Assembly: GCA_900550335.1 (NCBI GenBank)
Contig: URRU01000099.1
Span: 1 to 6,478 of the forward strand
Direction: 5' to 3'
From: an uncultured Clostridium sp.
Lineage (GTDB): Bacteria > Bacillota > Clostridia > Peptostreptococcales > Peptostreptococcaceae
Length of the DNA stretch: 6,478 bases
Part shown: in pieces, positions 4,953-6,478 of the stretch
How positions within the stretch are numbered: position 1 is the stretch's first letter
Layout: each line of letters begins with the position of its first letter
The notes under the pieces: generated by a model
Told to the model about the DNA's origin: nothing
The model's input: only the letters and a program-made list of their open reading frames with translations
The model's database searches: none
Program-made: the position numbers and the translations under genes

Positions 4953-5606
4953 TTAATTTTTATCTTGAGATTCCTCTTCATTATCGTGTAAATTTAATTC
5001 AAATTCAGCAGTATGTTCAGTAACCAGTCCGCTGAAGTCTTTTTCATTGACTTTGATATTTTTACCTAATTTTCTTTTACTAGGTTTCTTTTTAGCATTA
5101 GGATCATATTCTATATTAAATTCGCGTTTTTTTAGAATAGGTCTAAAGTTTGCAAGTAAGTCCCCTTTGAATCTGTATATGTTGATAGTTCTGACTAAGG
5201 CAGCTACAACAAGTACTCCAAGAGCTATTGAACAACTAAGAAGTATAGCACTAGCTCCTTTTGTAGCAGCTAATAAATAATCTTCTTGTATGATTGCAAG
5301 CATAGTGTTGTAAAGTCCAATCCCTGGAATTAGAGGTAAAATACCCGGAATAACAAATAAAATAGCAGGTTGGTACATTTTTCTAGCTAAGACTTCACTC
5401 ATAGCAGATACTGAAGCAGCTGCTAAAAATCCTGAAAGCGACATATTATTTGTAACTTCCATAATAACTAAATAAACAACCCAACCAATACCACCAACTA
5501 CAGCAGGTGGCAATAATAGTTTAAGAGGTACGTTGAAGAAAACTGCAAATCCTGCTGTTGCAACTGTAGCAAACATAAAATGAGCAAATAAAGACATATC
5601 TCCCAT
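4953..5606 (-). CDS. Threonine/serine exporter family protein, C-terminal half (ThrE_2, YjjB-like)
   Basis: A 217-residue integral membrane protein, the second half of a split ThrE exporter. About five membrane segments cover 5-138, with the family motif PGILPLIPGIGLYNTM at 87-102. In Corynebacterium both halves are one protein that exports threonine and serine; in Escherichia coli the split pair YjjP/YjjB has been linked to succinate export, so the substrate here is open. The chain has a charged cytoplasmic tail (about 145-217) rich in Lys and then in Glu/Asp, longer than the usual family length of about 150 residues. GGAGGTG (minus strand, 5614-5620) sits 7 bases before the start. The ATG shares its first base with the stop codon of the upstream gene (TAATG), so translation is coupled and the two products are expected in equal amounts. 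Confidence 0.88.
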   Translation of the reverse strand: MGDMSLFAHFMFATVATAGFAVFFNVPLKLLLPPAVVGGIGWVVYLVIMEVTNNMSLSGFLAAASVSAMSEVLARKMYQPAILFVIPGILPLIPGIGLYNTMLAIIQEDYLLAATKGASAILLSCSIALGVLVVAALVRTINIYRFKGDLLANFRPILKKREFNIEYDPNAKKKPSKRKLGKNIKVNEKDFSGLVTEHTAEFELNLHDNEEESQDKN

Positions 5607-6424
5607 TATAAAACACCTCCTAATTTAAACCATAAATCAAGTACAACCCCAACTCCTGAGGCTATAGAAAGTAGTATCATAAATGCCTCAAATACCCTAG
5701 AGATACCTGAGATTAAATTTCCTGATATAAGGTCTCTTATAGATTTTATAACTGCAACCCCTGGAAGAAGCGGCATTATCGAACCAACTATAAGCATTGT
5801 AGGTGTGTTTATTATTCCAAATTCTGTAAATGCAACTCCTAGTAACGTTATCACGAATGATGCAACAACGCAGGAAAAAGCTGATATAGAGCTTATTTTC
5901 ATTATTTGGTCGTATATAATATCTCCTATGATAGCGACTATAAAAGTAAATATAAAGTTTAAAAGCTGGTTTCCACCAAGTAAGCATGCAAAACAAGCAG
6001 ATGCAAGTCCTGTACATGAGTAGAAGAACCAAAGTGGATAAGGTTTTACTTTATCTATTTCATATAATTCAGCAATAGATTTATCTATGTCTGGATTTTT
6101 TACCGAACAAAATTCTCTTGAGAAATTGTTAAGCTTTGAAATTTTGTTTAGATTGATACATCTTTTGTCGATTGTTTTCATAAAGCAGAAACCATCGAAT
6201 TTTTCGTCTGAAATTATTACAACTGTAGGAGTTGTAAAGACATTTGCATGATAAAAACCTTGAGACCTACAGATTCTAAGAACACTGTCTTCAACTCTTG
6301 AAGTTTCGGCACCATTTTTTATCATAAGCTCCCCGACGAAGAGAGCTATTTTTAGAATATTCTTCTTATATTCTTTCTCTTCTGCCTCAGTGGCAAATCT
6401 TGAATCTGTTATAGAAGTATCCAT
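5606..6424 (-). CDS. Threonine/serine exporter family protein, N-terminal half (DUF1212/ThrE, YjjP-like)
   Basis: A 272-residue protein, the first half of the split ThrE exporter. Residues 1-125 are a soluble domain with the family signature GAETSRVEDSVLRI (38-51) and VFTTPTVVIIS (62-72). About five membrane segments follow (near 129-150, 153-171, 178-199, 207-225 and 244-266), with the conserved PLLPGVAVIKSIRDLISGN (218-236). It must pair with the product of the overlapping downstream gene to form the full transporter. AAAGGGGGGA (minus strand, 6431-6440) is a strong ribosome binding site 6-7 bases before the ATG. It is the first gene of a two-gene minus-strand operon that converges on csoR-rseC. 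Confidence 0.92.
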   Translation of the reverse strand: MDTSITDSRFATEAEEKEYKKNILKIALFVGELMIKNGAETSRVEDSVLRICRSQGFYHANVFTTPTVVIISDEKFDGFCFMKTIDKRCINLNKISKLNNFSREFCSVKNPDIDKSIAELYEIDKVKPYPLWFFYSCTGLASACFACLLGGNQLLNFIFTFIVAIIGDIIYDQIMKISSISAFSCVVASFVITLLGVAFTEFGIINTPTMLIVGSIMPLLPGVAVIKSIRDLISGNLISGISRVFEAFMILLSIASGVGVVLDLWFKLGGVL

Positions 6425-6436
6425 AAATAATCCCCC

Positions 6437-6473
6437 CTTTATAATATGTGATTTAAAAATTACTTTATAATAT
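6437..6473 (-). promoter_or_regulatory. Duplicated ATATTATAAAG upstream of the exporter operon, possible -10 region
   Basis: Read on the minus strand, ATATTATAAAG occurs at 6463-6473 and again at 6437-6447, 26 bp apart, each holding a -10-like TATTAT. The matching -35 for the upstream copy would lie beyond the window edge, so the promoter cannot be confirmed. The nearer copy runs into the ribosome binding site and is unlikely to be a -10. Confidence 0.3.
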
Positions 6474-6478
6474 AAATT

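Noticed and set aside
5697..6032. Open frames on either strand inside the exporter gene
   Set aside because: They lie fully inside a clear ThrE-family gene and have no family features or ribosome binding sites.

Overview
The window looks like chromosome from a low-GC, anaerobic Gram-positive of the class Clostridia, most likely Peptostreptococcaceae or a near relative. This rests on strongly AT-rich, A/T-ending codon use, strong purine-rich ribosome binding sites, sigma-A type promoters, and the gene content: an efp gene followed by a clostridial CD1247-type N-terminal domain, a clostridial-type Amidase_3 protein, a CsoR/RseC pair and a split ThrE exporter. The genus is not certain. I see no phage, insertion sequence, CRISPR, tRNA or rRNA.

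Positions 1-1189 (+): the 3' end of efp, then a membrane protein that joins the CD1247-type N-terminal domain usually found beside efp to an acidic Asp/Tyr tract, one membrane segment and an extracellular YARHG domain. Its ribosome binding site lies in a 12-bp hairpin that resembles a fourU RNA thermometer. Base composition falls sharply inside this gene.

Positions 1190-3198 (+): a 264-bp non-coding stretch carries about ten A-tracts spaced near 11 bp (a degenerate 22-bp repeat), then a good sigma-A promoter. It drives a membrane-anchored N-acetylmuramoyl-L-alanine amidase and a zinc-ribbon membrane protein with an LprI-like extracellular domain. An intrinsic terminator closes the unit.

Positions 3205-3955 (+): a near-consensus promoter followed by two small zinc-ribbon membrane proteins of unknown function. 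Positions 3969-4871 (+): an extended -10 promoter, a CsoR-family metal-sensing repressor with the Cys-His-Cys Cu(I) ligand set, and an RseC-family membrane protein, ending in a terminator that can work in both directions.

Positions 4953-6424 (-): a convergent two-gene operon for the two halves of a ThrE-family amino acid or organic acid exporter, overlapping by one base.

Much of the plus-strand content points to the cell envelope: four membrane-anchored proteins carry either extracellular domains (YARHG, amidase, LprI-like) or N-terminal zinc ribbons. That they act together is inference from proximity and shared architecture, not shown by the sequence.
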